Shown piece after piece: positions 28,383 to 37,644 of a stretch of DNA of 64,000 bases. The number at the start of each line of letters is the position of its first letter. Position 1 is the stretch's first letter. Position numbers and translations under genes: made by a program. Location: assembly GCA_018399955.1 (NCBI GenBank), contig JAGYNO010000004.1, forward strand, positions 1 to 64,000, read 5' to 3'. Source of the stretch: Halanaerobium sp. GTDB taxonomy: Bacteria > Bacillota > Halanaerobiia > Halanaerobiales > Halanaerobiaceae. Under the pieces are notes generated by a model. That model was not told where the DNA came from. It made no database searches and saw only the letters and a list, made by a program, of their open reading frames with translations.

Positions 28383-29774
28383 TTAAATGATAGAGAATCC
28401 ATCTACTAAAATACATCTTCTCTGCCTTGTAAATGTTCTGGCACAGGTTATACCTTCACCAGTTGGACCGGCAATAGTAAATGAACTAAATCCTTCTCCA
28501 CCTGCACCTAAACCAGCAAATGATGGTGCATTTTTTACATAAATAGTAGTGCCAATTCTCTTAGCAAATGCTGTTAGATTATCAACATTTTTTGAGTGGA
28601 TCATTGCAGAATGACGATTACCGTTTTCAATTTTCACACCCATATCCATTGCTTCTTTAAAATCTTTAGCACGGACCAGTGGAATTACCGGCATCAATTG
28701 TTCTTTAAGTACCAGTGGATGATCAATATCTACATCAATTAAAACCATTCTTAAATCTTGATCTATTGCTTCAATTCCTGCTTTTTCTAAAATATATGCA
28801 GCATCTTTACCAACTAAAGCTTTATTTATTGAACCATCTTCATCAATAATTACTCTTTCTAATGGTTTAGGATCTTTGACAAGCTGTACGCTTTCTTCCA
28901 GTAAACATTCAATTAACTTATCCGCAATACAGTCTAAAGCAACAATTGCTTTTTCCGAAGTGCATAAAAGATTATTATCCATTGCTGCACCTCTCACAAT
29001 ATCATTAGCAACTTTAGGAAAATCAACAGTATCATCTACTAATACTGGGGGATTTCCAGCTCCTGCACCTATCGCTTTTTTACCTGAAGATAATGCAGCT
29101 CTAACAACACCATGTCCACCTGTTGCTACTATCATTTCAATTCTATCATCTTTCATACATCTTTCAACAGTCTGTAATGTTGGTTCTGCAACTGCTGTAA
29201 TAAGGTTTGCTGGACCACCTGCATCAATAATAGCTTTGTTTATTGCTTTTATTGCATATAGTGATACTTTTTTTGCATTAGGATGGGGATTAAACACAAC
29301 ACTGTTGCAGGCTGCAATCATGCTAATTGCATTATTAATCACCGTTTCACTTGGATTTGTAGAAGGAGTAATAGAGCATATTACCCCAAATGGTGCCTGT
29401 TCAACAATTGCAAGTCCCAATTTTCCACTATAAGCTTCAGTAGTTAATATTTCTGTCCCTGGAGTTTTATCAATAGCCAGCTGATTTTTAATAACTTTAT
29501 CTTCACAGCGGCCCATACCTGTCTCTTCTTCTGCCATTACAGCCATTTTTTCTACATGGTTATGCAGCTCTTTTCTAACAGCTGTAATTAGCGGTTCTCT
29601 TTCTTCAATTGAAAATTTAGACTGCAGCTCTTTTTGAGCTTTTTTAGCTTCACTTATAGCTTCTTCCATTGTGCTGAAAACTCCATAATCTCCGGAAGAA
29701 CCTGAAGGCTTTTGGTCTAGTTCCTTTAGCACTTTATTTATTATTTGCGAAAGCTCTTCTTTATTGAAATCCAT
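28383..29774 (-). CDS. pduP: CoA-acylating propionaldehyde dehydrogenase
   Basis: 463 aa aldehyde dehydrogenase; GNPPVLVDDTVDFPKVANDIVRGAAMDNNLLCTSEK; N-terminal EP helix MDFNKEELSQIINKVLKEL. Confidence 0.95.
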   Translation of the reverse strand: MDFNKEELSQIINKVLKELDQKPSGSSGDYGVFSTMEEAISEAKKAQKELQSKFSIEEREPLITAVRKELHNHVEKMAVMAEEETGMGRCEDKVIKNQLAIDKTPGTEILTTEAYSGKLGLAIVEQAPFGVICSITPSTNPSETVINNAISMIAACNSVVFNPHPNAKKVSLYAIKAINKAIIDAGGPANLITAVAEPTLQTVERCMKDDRIEMIVATGGHGVVRAALSSGKKAIGAGAGNPPVLVDDTVDFPKVANDIVRGAAMDNNLLCTSEKAIVALDCIADKLIECLLEESVQLVKDPKPLERVIIDEDGSINKALVGKDAAYILEKAGIEAIDQDLRMVLIDVDIDHPLVLKEQLMPVIPLVRAKDFKEAMDMGVKIENGNRHSAMIHSKNVDNLTAFAKRIGTTIYVKNAPSFAGLGAGGEGFSSFTIAGPTGEGITCARTFTRQRRCILVDGFSII

Positions 29775-29799
29775 TCTCTTACCTCCTTAAAAATATCTA

Positions 29800-30231
29800 T
29801 CAACTATTGGTATAACGGTTATTAAAGAATTCCACTCCTGCCTCAGCTACTGACATATCTTCTTCAACTGAACCACCACTAACCCCTATAGCTCCAACAA
29901 CTTCTCCATTTGCTTTTAATGGAAATCCACCACCAAAAAGTACGATATCATCACAGGCAGTATCTATTCCATACAGCATTTTCCCCGGCTGAGAAAGTTC
30001 ACCTAATTCATCACTTCTCATTTTTAAAGCATAAGCTGTATAAGCTTTGGCCTGAGAAATTTTTATACTAACAGGAAGTGCGTTATCCATTTTTTTAAAG
30101 GTAATTAATCTTCCATCATCACCTACGACTGAAATAATCATCGGCACATTAATCTGCTCTGCTTTTTCCAAGCACTTTTCAGATATTTTTTCAGCAATAT
30201 TAAGATTAATTTTCATTTTAATATTCCTCAC
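29800..30231 (-). CDS. GlcG/HbpS-type protein (PduO C-terminal domain as separate gene)
   Basis: 143 aa; GGGFPLKANGEVVGAIGVSGGSVEEDMSVAEAGVEFF. Confidence 0.88.
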   Translation of the reverse strand: MRNIKMKINLNIAEKISEKCLEKAEQINVPMIISVVGDDGRLITFKKMDNALPVSIKISQAKAYTAYALKMRSDELGELSQPGKMLYGIDTACDDIVLFGGGFPLKANGEVVGAIGVSGGSVEEDMSVAEAGVEFFNNRYTNS

Positions 30232-30793
30232 TTTCTAAGATGTTACAGACTTTTTCTGTAACTAATTCAATTAAATATCTTTGGTCAGATGTCCTGCTTA
30301 AAATATAGATCAAATCAGATAATCTATTTACATAACTGTGGACCAACTCAGAAAACTCTACACCTTCTATTAATTCTGCAGAAGCCATTCTTCGTTCAGC
30401 TCTTCTGCAGATAGTTCTACAAATATCAAGGTAACTTCCTAATTCACTCTGCCCTGGTATTGTAAAACCATCAAAATCAAAATTAGCCTGATAATAATCT
30501 AACCTTTTGTCAATATAATCCAAATCTTCTTGAGTGATTCTCTTTTTGTATTTTTTTTGACGTGAAGCCAATTCTGCCGATAAAATGAACAAATCTTTCT
30601 GCACATGACAGATGACATCTTCGATATCCTGATAGGGACATTTGACACGGATTAAACCAAGCCATGAATTTAACTCATCTACAACACCATAAGCTTCAAC
30701 TTGTGGATCAGATTTTAAAACTCTTTCTCCACTCAAAAGACTTGTCTTCCCTTTATCACCTCTTTTGGTAGCAATAGAAGACAAAGTTACCAC
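30218..30793 (-). CDS. pduO: PduO-type ATP:cob(I)alamin adenosyltransferase
   Basis: 191 aa; TKRGDKGKTSLLSGERVLKSDPQVEAYGVVDELNSWLGLIR, RAERRM. Confidence 0.93.
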   Translation of the reverse strand: MVTLSSIATKRGDKGKTSLLSGERVLKSDPQVEAYGVVDELNSWLGLIRVKCPYQDIEDVICHVQKDLFILSAELASRQKKYKKRITQEDLDYIDKRLDYYQANFDFDGFTIPGQSELGSYLDICRTICRRAERRMASAELIEGVEFSELVHSYVNRLSDLIYILSRTSDQRYLIELVTEKVCNILESEEY

Positions 30794-30796
30794 CTC

Positions 30797-31072
30797 CTAA
30801 AAACTCGACTCGTCGAGTTCAATTTCATCAATAATTCCTATTATGGCATGATCTATAGGACTGTTTTTCAGGTGGTCAGTTAAACGGGCTGAACTTCCTT
30901 TAACTACAAGTACTGTTTCTCCAATACCTGCGCCAACACTGTCAACTGCTACCACACATTTATCTTTTCTAAATTCTTCAAATTGTGGACAAACAATAAG
31001 CAGCTTTGTACCCACTAATCCCTCGTCTTTCTGAGTAGCAACTACATTTCCAACTACTTTTGCTATGAACAT
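30797..31072 (-). CDS. pduN: BMC vertex protein, PduN/EutN/CcmL type
   Basis: 91 aa; MFIAKVVGNVVATQKDEGLVGTKLLIVCP, VAVDSVGAGIGETVLVVKGSSAR. Confidence 0.95.
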   Translation of the reverse strand: MFIAKVVGNVVATQKDEGLVGTKLLIVCPQFEEFRKDKCVVAVDSVGAGIGETVLVVKGSSARLTDHLKNSPIDHAIIGIIDEIELDESSF

Positions 31073-31887
31073 ATTATCATCCCTTTATTTTCTGCAATAT
31101 CCCTAGCATATGGTGTAATTACAGCATCTTCTCTTACCTGAACTACCTCTATATGCTCTGCCAAAGGATTAATTTCTCTATAAGTAATCACTTTACTATC
31201 TAAAAAAACCGTATTTTTATCTGTTGATTTATTTATCTTGTCATTTTCTATTTTAAATTCATGATCAAAATTATCATTCTGAGTAATGTTAGAATCAAAT
31301 ATTTTTAATGCTGTATCTGTGATTTTTAAAGCATCAATAACTTTTATGCCATAACTCTGTAATTTTGCCAGATGTTGTTGATTATCTGCTAAAAGTGGTT
31401 CCGGCAGTTTATTTAAACCAAATTCCTGCCAGCCTTCTCCATTTAAATCAGCTGCGTTTTTAGCTGCAATAACTGGAAGCCCTAAAATTAATGATTTAAA
31501 AATATAATAAATAACATCTGTATCTAAAAAATGAGAAGCAAGCTTTGCAGCAGAATTCATAGTTAAGATAGGAACTATTACTAAATCTCTATCTTTAATA
31601 TTAGTCAGAGCAGATTTTGCATCTACTATTTGAGCTCCTAATTCTGCAGCAATATTTTGACAATCTAAAACTTCTTCTGCACTTTCTGAAAAAATTAACT
31701 GCCAATCTATTTCAAATTTATTATCAAGATTTTTAAGCTGATTAATACTTTTTTGATAATCAATTTTACCACCTGTAAAAACAGCGGTAATCTTCTTTTT
31801 GCTGATATTTGTTTTTTGATCTAAATTTAGTGCATTTAAAACTTCTTTTACAATTCTACTTATCAATTCAACACTTACTTCAGCCAT
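31063..31887 (-). CDS. pduM: PduM-like protein with flavoprotein-like domain and N-terminal encapsulation peptide
   Basis: 274 aa; EP helix MAEVSVELISRIVKEVLNAL; C-terminal KVITYREINPLAEH...AVITPYARDIAENKGMII resembles the PduM C terminus. Confidence 0.65.
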   Translation of the reverse strand: MAEVSVELISRIVKEVLNALNLDQKTNISKKKITAVFTGGKIDYQKSINQLKNLDNKFEIDWQLIFSESAEEVLDCQNIAAELGAQIVDAKSALTNIKDRDLVIVPILTMNSAAKLASHFLDTDVIYYIFKSLILGLPVIAAKNAADLNGEGWQEFGLNKLPEPLLADNQQHLAKLQSYGIKVIDALKITDTALKIFDSNITQNDNFDHEFKIENDKINKSTDKNTVFLDSKVITYREINPLAEHIEVVQVREDAVITPYARDIAENKGMIICS

Positions 31888-31907
31888 ATTCTTACCTCCA
31901 TCTTCAA

Positions 31908-32735
31908 CTAACTGCAGTAAAAGGCAATACCGAGGGGAGTTACCAGTAATGTCTGTGAAGGTTTAACGATTTTTAAACCCGTTCTATCTGCAAGTACATT
32001 TTCTATGCCGTTAATAGCACTTGTCCCACCAACAAGATAAACTGTTTCTGCCTTGTATTTTCCTATATGATTATTAATAATTGAAGCAATTTTTTCTATA
32101 ACTGGTATTACCATCGGAAAAATTTCTGCCTGATGTTCAGGAGATCTTTTCATCTTTTCTGCTTCTTCAACACTAATTTTTAAACCACCAGCTATAACGA
32201 GATTTAAATGTGTACCTCCAGTTGCTTCATCTGCAGTATAAACTACCTCACCTTCTTGGAGAATAGATATTCCTGTTGTTCCACCACCAATATCAACAAC
32301 TACTCCTCTTTCTATACCAAGTACAGCTGCTGCTGCAGTTGGTTCATCAACAACATTTGTGACTTGAAAACCTGCACCTTGAACTACATTTTTAAAGGTA
32401 TCTATGTCTCTATCACCAGTACCTGGTGGTACGGCAGTTGCAGCATATTCAATATTCCTATTTAATATGCTTTCTAATTCTAATTTCATATTTTTTACTA
32501 TTTTCATAGCTCCTAGATAATCTACAACCAATCCATCTCTAATAACTGTTCCTTCTGTGCTGGAAGCTAAAAGAGGCTTATTTTGTTCATCAAGTAGAGT
32601 TAAAACAAGATTTGCTGTACCAAGATCAATTCCTGCTTTAATTTTACCCTCATAAGCTAAATTTTTTGGTTTATTTTTAATTAAATCTGCTAGTAAATCT
32701 AAAGTATAGTTAGCTTTCTCAACAAATTTATCCAT
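31908..32735 (-). CDS. eutJ: EutJ-like Hsp70/actin-fold chaperone
   Basis: 275 aa; KAGIDLGTANLVLTLLDE, GVVVDIGGGTTGISIL. Confidence 0.92.
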   Translation of the reverse strand: MDKFVEKANYTLDLLADLIKNKPKNLAYEGKIKAGIDLGTANLVLTLLDEQNKPLLASSTEGTVIRDGLVVDYLGAMKIVKNMKLELESILNRNIEYAATAVPPGTGDRDIDTFKNVVQGAGFQVTNVVDEPTAAAAVLGIERGVVVDIGGGTTGISILQEGEVVYTADEATGGTHLNLVIAGGLKISVEEAEKMKRSPEHQAEIFPMVIPVIEKIASIINNHIGKYKAETVYLVGGTSAINGIENVLADRTGLKIVKPSQTLLVTPLGIAFYCS

Positions 32736-32777
32736 ATAAGTTATAATCCTCCATCAAAGATTAAAAACATTTTTTTT

Positions 32778-32808
32778 ATCCCCCTTCAAAATTATGATGA
32801 AGGGGGAT
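32778..32808 (-). other. 11-bp perfect stem-loop in the pduJ-eutJ intergenic region
   Basis: ATCCCCCTTCA / TGAAGGGGGAT; on the minus strand followed by an A-rich rather than T-rich tail. Confidence 0.6.
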
Positions 32809-32828
32809 TATTTATATATAATAGGATC

Positions 32829-33137
32829 TTATAATTGTGATTCGTCTAATTCTTCTTCTGCTAATAATTTAGGTAGAAGTGTTTCTACATCTTGATGTGG
32901 TCTTGGAATTACGTGAACTGAAATTAATTCTCCAACTCTACCTGCTGCTGCTGCACCTGCATCAGTAGCAGCTTTAGTTGCTCCAACATCACCTTTTACC
33001 ATAACAGTGATTAAACCTGAACCTATTTTTTCATAGCCTATTAGTTTAACATTAGCTGCTTTTACCATTGCATCAGCAGCTTCAACTGCTCCAATAAACC
33101 CTTTAGTTTCAATAAGACCTAAAGCTTCACCGTTCAT
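32829..33137 (-). CDS. pduJ: BMC shell hexamer, PduJ/PduA type
   Basis: 102 aa; [59 protein letters not shown]. Confidence 0.93.
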   Translation of the reverse strand: MNGEALGLIETKGFIGAVEAADAMVKAANVKLIGYEKIGSGLITVMVKGDVGATKAATDAGAAAAGRVGELISVHVIPRPHQDVETLLPKLLAEEELDESQL

Positions 33138-33157
33138 TTTTGTATTCCCCCTTCTAT

Positions 33158-33958
33158 TTATTCATCATCACCCATAATTTCTTCATAGTGAATACAGTCT
33201 GTTCTTAATTCTCCTTTTCTGCGCGGACAATCTGGATCTCCACAGAGGTTACATATGTCTTCATCATCTTTTTCTTCATCTTTTTCTTCATCTTCTTCAT
33301 CTTCTTCATCTTCTGCATCTTCATCAAAATATTCTGTTTCATCTAGTTCTTCTTCAACTTCTTTTTTAGGTTCATCATCATATGCTGATTCTTCTTCCTC
33401 TTCTTCGGAATCAAACTCTTCTTCAGAATCTGGAACTTCATCTTCTGCTTCATCTAATTCTTCTTCAGATTCTGCTGTTTCTTGTTCTTGATCAGATTCT
33501 TGAATGTCAGCCTCCATTTCTTCCTCTTGCTCATCTAAATTAACCTCTTCTGGTTGATCTTCGATATCTAGCTCTTCAGTTTCTTCTTTACTTTCCTTAA
33601 CTTCTACCATTTCTTGAGGTTCATTTGTGCTTATATCAGCGCTTTCTTCAGGAGTTTTATCTTCTTTATATCCTACCGTATCATCGGTAAAGATCATTTT
33701 TTTATCAACATCCTGGTGAGGTCTTGGGATTACATGAGAAGCAAATACTTCTCCCAACCTGGATGCAGCTGCTGCTGCAGCATCGACTGCAGACTTGACT
33801 GCTCCTATATCACCAGAAAACTTAATAACTACCATACCACCACTGCTTAATTCATAACCAACAAATTTTACATTAGCTGATTTTAGTGCTACATCTGCAG
33901 CTTCATAAGCAGCAAGTAGTCCTACTGTCTCAATCATACCTATTGCAGTTCTGGACAT
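33158..33958 (-). CDS. pduK: BMC shell protein PduK type with acidic linker and C-terminal Cys cluster
   Basis: 266 aa; N-terminal BMC domain, long Glu/Asp-rich region, C-terminal [22 protein letters not shown]. Confidence 0.88.
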   Translation of the reverse strand: MSRTAIGMIETVGLLAAYEAADVALKSANVKFVGYELSSGGMVVIKFSGDIGAVKSAVDAAAAAASRLGEVFASHVIPRPHQDVDKKMIFTDDTVGYKEDKTPEESADISTNEPQEMVEVKESKEETEELDIEDQPEEVNLDEQEEEMEADIQESDQEQETAESEEELDEAEDEVPDSEEEFDSEEEEEESAYDDEPKKEVEEELDETEYFDEDAEDEEDEEDEEKDEEKDDEDICNLCGDPDCPRRKGELRTDCIHYEEIMGDDE

Positions 33959-33984
33959 ATTCCCTCCTTCCTTTGCTTAGCTAT

Positions 33985-34575
33985 TTAATTACTATTTTCT
34001 ATATTTTTTAGTGCTTCCATTACTAGTTGTGTTATTTCTTTTACAGCATCTGATTCATGATTAGAATCTATACCATCTTTAGAATCTAATTCGGCTTTAT
34101 TAACAGAATTACTGTCTACTGTCTTTTTTTCTGCGTCTTTAGTTGTATTGTTTTCTGTATTTTTAGTAACTGGATTATTATGTGTATTGTCTTCATTTTC
34201 ACTTAAAGTATAATAATCATCTTCCTGAGTAATTTCTTTGATTGGAATTCCTTTTACAAGCCTTGCTGCATTTGAGCCCATAATCTTTGCCTGAAAATAT
34301 TTATCAATCTTTTTCTTGAAAAAAGGATTGTTGACATTCATTTTTTTATGCTGAATTACTATCTGACTTTCATCTCCAAGAGCAATTCCTACACCAAGTC
34401 TAGATTTTTGGGCTGCATCTAGTGCAAGTTGATTAACATTTGCTTCACTGAAATAGTAATCAAAGGGTATTCCTTCTTCTTCTAACCCATAACAGATATT
34501 ATCAAAAAGATGATTTGACTCATACTTTTTCTGCAGTCCTATATAAACAGAAGGTCTATTAGATTGATCAACCAT
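33985..34575 (-). CDS. pduH: Diol dehydratase reactivase small subunit with long C-terminal extension
   Basis: 196 aa; RPSVYIGLQ...ICYGLEEEGIPFDY, LGVGIALGDESQIVIQHKKM; C-terminal linker plus helix. Confidence 0.9.
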   Translation of the reverse strand: MVDQSNRPSVYIGLQKKYESNHLFDNICYGLEEEGIPFDYYFSEANVNQLALDAAQKSRLGVGIALGDESQIVIQHKKMNVNNPFFKKKIDKYFQAKIMGSNAARLVKGIPIKEITQEDDYYTLSENEDNTHNNPVTKNTENNTTKDAEKKTVDSNSVNKAELDSKDGIDSNHESDAVKEITQLVMEALKNIENSN

Positions 34576-36409
34576 TTATGACACTTCCCTCCGTTTCAAG
34601 ATAGGAAAGCACTAATCCAGTAGCTACAGCATTTCGGGGTCCCATTACACCTCTAATATTTCCACTTCCTGCAACTACACTATATTCAGAAAGTCGATTA
34701 GATATTAGGGTTGGAATTTCAAAATCTTTTGCAGAGCCGCCAACCATAACAACAAAATCAATATCTCTTATGTTTCCGGTTGGAATAATTCTTTCTAATG
34801 CTCTTATTGCATTTCTTACAAAAACATCATTTTTAGCTTCTCTTCTAACCTGTCTGATCCTATCTAATGAATGGTCAGAATGAATCGGAACCTTTTCATC
34901 ATCAGCAAGAATAATTACTCTTCCAAATAATTTTGGATCTAAGGCTTGATCAAAGAATTTAACAGTTCCATCCTCATGTCTGATATGAAAAACACTTTCT
35001 ACCTTAGCAAGAGGATTTTCTTTGATAAGTTCTGCTAATTTAAGATCATTGAGTCCTAATTCAATATTAATTAAAAGTGAAACCATATCACCGGCACCTG
35101 CTAGATGTGTAGTATATACTTTATCTTTGGATGTAACCATTGCTGCATCAGTTGAGCCACCACCCATATCAAGGATTACAAGTGGTTTCTCTGTGCCAGG
35201 TGTTGTAAGTGCTCCTAAGATCGCCATATTTGCTTCAACACCTGCAATAACTACTTCCACATTTGTTTCTTCTTCTAATCTGTCAGCTATTTTTTGCATA
35301 GGCAGCTGACTTGTTTTAACCATAGCTGCTAAACCAACTGCATTTTCCATTGCATGCTCTTCTGCAAGACCACCTGTAACTTTTTTAGGAACAAATGTGT
35401 TTACAGCTAAAATATCTTTGATCTTAATTTCTGAGAGCGGCTGATCTGTAACTGTGCTCATCGTTTTTTTAACTCGATCAAGCATGCCGCCAACATTTGT
35501 GCCTGATTCTCCAGTAACATCTTTTATAGGCTGTATTTTTTCCAGTGAATCCATTATTTCATCTGCACCTGTATCTACGCCTATTTCAGATTTTCCCCGA
35601 TCTCCCAGTATTGTTATCTTACCAGCTGGTATCTTACGTTCTTCGATATCACCTTCTGGAGTTCTAATTACAACAGCAGATCTGTTACCAATTAAAGATC
35701 TGGCAACTGGGAAAATATGTTTGGTATCTTCAGAATCTAATTCAAAGATTGTAGCAATCCCATATGGATTAGACAGTTTTTCTATTGTTCCTCCTGGCCT
35801 GGCAACTTCTACAGCTGCTTTTTTAGCAAGTGGAATCTTATCAATATATTTCACTTCATCTATTACAGGAATCTGCTTATCAAGACGATTAACAATCAAA
35901 ACTGCATCATCTTTTTGCGCTACTGCTCCATTAACATTAACACCACGCCCAATTGCTTTATTAATAATCTCAGCAGCATCTGCAAAATCTACATCTCCTG
36001 GTATAATAAGAATTACATCATCACCTGCTGTGCAGCTGTCTATATTATTTATTTTTATTGTATATCCTACACCCAGGCCAATTCCTCCTGGTGTCCAGGG
36101 ATCATGCCCAATCATAGTGGACTCTGTTATTACTGTTTCTGTTATGGTTTCCATCGCTACATCACCAATAACAGGAGTAGCTTCATTTAATCTAATTAGT
36201 TCAATATCATCATAGTTAAGATCTACTTTTTTTAATGCAGAATTAAGAGATCTTATAATACCTTCTATGTTGTCAATTGTACCTTTTAAACCAGTTGTCT
36301 TATATATACCATGTGATATAAAGTCGATATTTTGTTCTTCCTTAAAAATCTTGGCTACAGCTACTTCTGTAGTGGAATTACCGATATCAACTCCTACAAT
36401 ATATTCCAT
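34568..36409 (-). CDS. pduG: Diol dehydratase reactivase large subunit
   Basis: 613 aa; VGVDIGNSTTEVAVAK, LGDRGKSEIGVDTGADEIMDSL, VILDMGGGSTDAAMV. Confidence 0.95.
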   Translation of the reverse strand: MEYIVGVDIGNSTTEVAVAKIFKEEQNIDFISHGIYKTTGLKGTIDNIEGIIRSLNSALKKVDLNYDDIELIRLNEATPVIGDVAMETITETVITESTMIGHDPWTPGGIGLGVGYTIKINNIDSCTAGDDVILIIPGDVDFADAAEIINKAIGRGVNVNGAVAQKDDAVLIVNRLDKQIPVIDEVKYIDKIPLAKKAAVEVARPGGTIEKLSNPYGIATIFELDSEDTKHIFPVARSLIGNRSAVVIRTPEGDIEERKIPAGKITILGDRGKSEIGVDTGADEIMDSLEKIQPIKDVTGESGTNVGGMLDRVKKTMSTVTDQPLSEIKIKDILAVNTFVPKKVTGGLAEEHAMENAVGLAAMVKTSQLPMQKIADRLEEETNVEVVIAGVEANMAILGALTTPGTEKPLVILDMGGGSTDAAMVTSKDKVYTTHLAGAGDMVSLLINIELGLNDLKLAELIKENPLAKVESVFHIRHEDGTVKFFDQALDPKLFGRVIILADDEKVPIHSDHSLDRIRQVRREAKNDVFVRNAIRALERIIPTGNIRDIDFVVMVGGSAKDFEIPTLISNRLSEYSVVAGSGNIRGVMGPRNAVATGLVLSYLETEGSVING

Positions 36410-36432
36410 GATCCCACCTACCTGTTATTAGC

Positions 36433-36945
36433 TTATCTATCACCTTTTAGACGCTTCCGCTTCTCATATACATGGGCAGCTTCTCTAATAAATTCAGCAT
36501 TTATTACTGCACCATATTCATTTTCTAATTCATCTGCGATATCAAGCATATCTTGTTTTGTTGAACGATAAGGGCGTAATGCATTATAGATCTCAAGAAT
36601 TCTTTCATCTCCAACCTTTGTCAATTCTGCAGCTCTTTCTAAGTTTTTTGCAAACTGCTCTCTATCTACTGATCTTGCTATTTCAGCTTGATGATTGAGT
36701 GTTTCTGCAGTAATTCTTAACTCAGAACCAGATGTTTCTCCAGAAATTATCTTTTTAAACTCAATATCATCTAATGTATGTCCTGAAGGAGTTTTAACTT
36801 TATCCTTACTTTTTTCACCCATAGGATAATCTTTTGCAGTTAATCCATTTCCACTTTTTTGGGGAGCTGAACTACCTTGATTTTCAAGATTACCTAGAAC
36901 ATCACGTACGATAGATTCTACTAATTCCTTATCCATTAAATCCAC
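36433..36945 (-). CDS. pduE: Propanediol (diol) dehydratase small subunit
   Basis: 170 aa; N-terminal EP helix; KDYPMGEKSKDKVKTPSGHTLDDIEF, LEIYNALRPYRSTKQDML. Confidence 0.95.
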   Translation of the reverse strand: MDLMDKELVESIVRDVLGNLENQGSSAPQKSGNGLTAKDYPMGEKSKDKVKTPSGHTLDDIEFKKIISGETSGSELRITAETLNHQAEIARSVDREQFAKNLERAAELTKVGDERILEIYNALRPYRSTKQDMLDIADELENEYGAVINAEFIREAAHVYEKRKRLKGDR

Positions 36946-36963
36946 CTCCTGATTTTTAAAAAA

Positions 36964-37620
36964 TTATTTAAATGATACTTCAACTTCAACTACTTTTTTA
37001 TCTGCATCAAGATATTTTACTTCCTTATTATAAAGCACAGCAGATATTGCCTGATATTTAGGTCTGGCCATTTGATCATTTTTAGTTGTTACTGGTTCTG
37101 GATTTTCTCCCTTAGCATATCTAGCAGCATTTTTACCAATCTGTCTGTAAGTTGCTAAATCAACTAGTGGTGCCTGTGGGAAAAGTTCTAAATTGGCAAG
37201 TGGATTTAAATCTTTTTGGTGAATTAAAATTGTACCTTTAGACTGTAATCCAATACCAATACCTGAACCACTAATTTTTGCAGCCTGATGACCCATAAAA
37301 CCAACATCAGCTGTAATATAATTCTTAACTATTCTAGCTTTAATTCCTTCTTCTTCTATACCAGCCATAATTTCTCTTAATATTTCACTGTGACTAACAT
37401 CTATCATAGTTTTGGATAATTTATTTCCAAAAGCAGGACCAATTGCAATCACAACTTCATCATTATCTCTGCCTTCTGATGCACGGCCGGTTTCTCTAAG
37501 AACCATATTACCTGATCTATCAGGAGAATATGATTTTGTTTCAGAGTTACTGCCCTGATCAGACATACCCGAAAGTACGTCAACAACTATCTGGCGAATA
37601 GCATCTTCGTTTAACTGCAT
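36964..37620 (-). CDS. pduD: Propanediol (diol) dehydratase medium subunit
   Basis: 218 aa; EP MQLNEDAIRQIVVDVLSGM; DEVVIAIGPAFGNKLSKTMIDVSH. Confidence 0.95.
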   Translation of the reverse strand: MQLNEDAIRQIVVDVLSGMSDQGSNSETKSYSPDRSGNMVLRETGRASEGRDNDEVVIAIGPAFGNKLSKTMIDVSHSEILREIMAGIEEEGIKARIVKNYITADVGFMGHQAAKISGSGIGIGLQSKGTILIHQKDLNPLANLELFPQAPLVDLATYRQIGKNAARYAKGENPEPVTTKNDQMARPKYQAISAVLYNKEVKYLDADKKVVEVEVSFK

Positions 37621-37644
37621 TTTTGCACCTCCATATAATATAAT

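Noticed and set aside
28876-29433. 185-aa + strand ORF
   Set aside because: Antisense to pduP with no RBS or recognisable domain.
33255-33491. + strand 78-aa poly-Ser ORF and TCTTCATC-like repeats suggestive of a microsatellite or CRISPR-like array
   Set aside because: It is the antisense shadow of the Glu/Asp-rich PduK segment; the repeats are irregular codon repeats (GAA/GAT) with no spacers.
35454-36215. 253-aa + strand ORF
   Set aside because: Lies fully antisense to the well-supported pduG; Ser/Ile/Pro-rich composition typical of a shadow frame.
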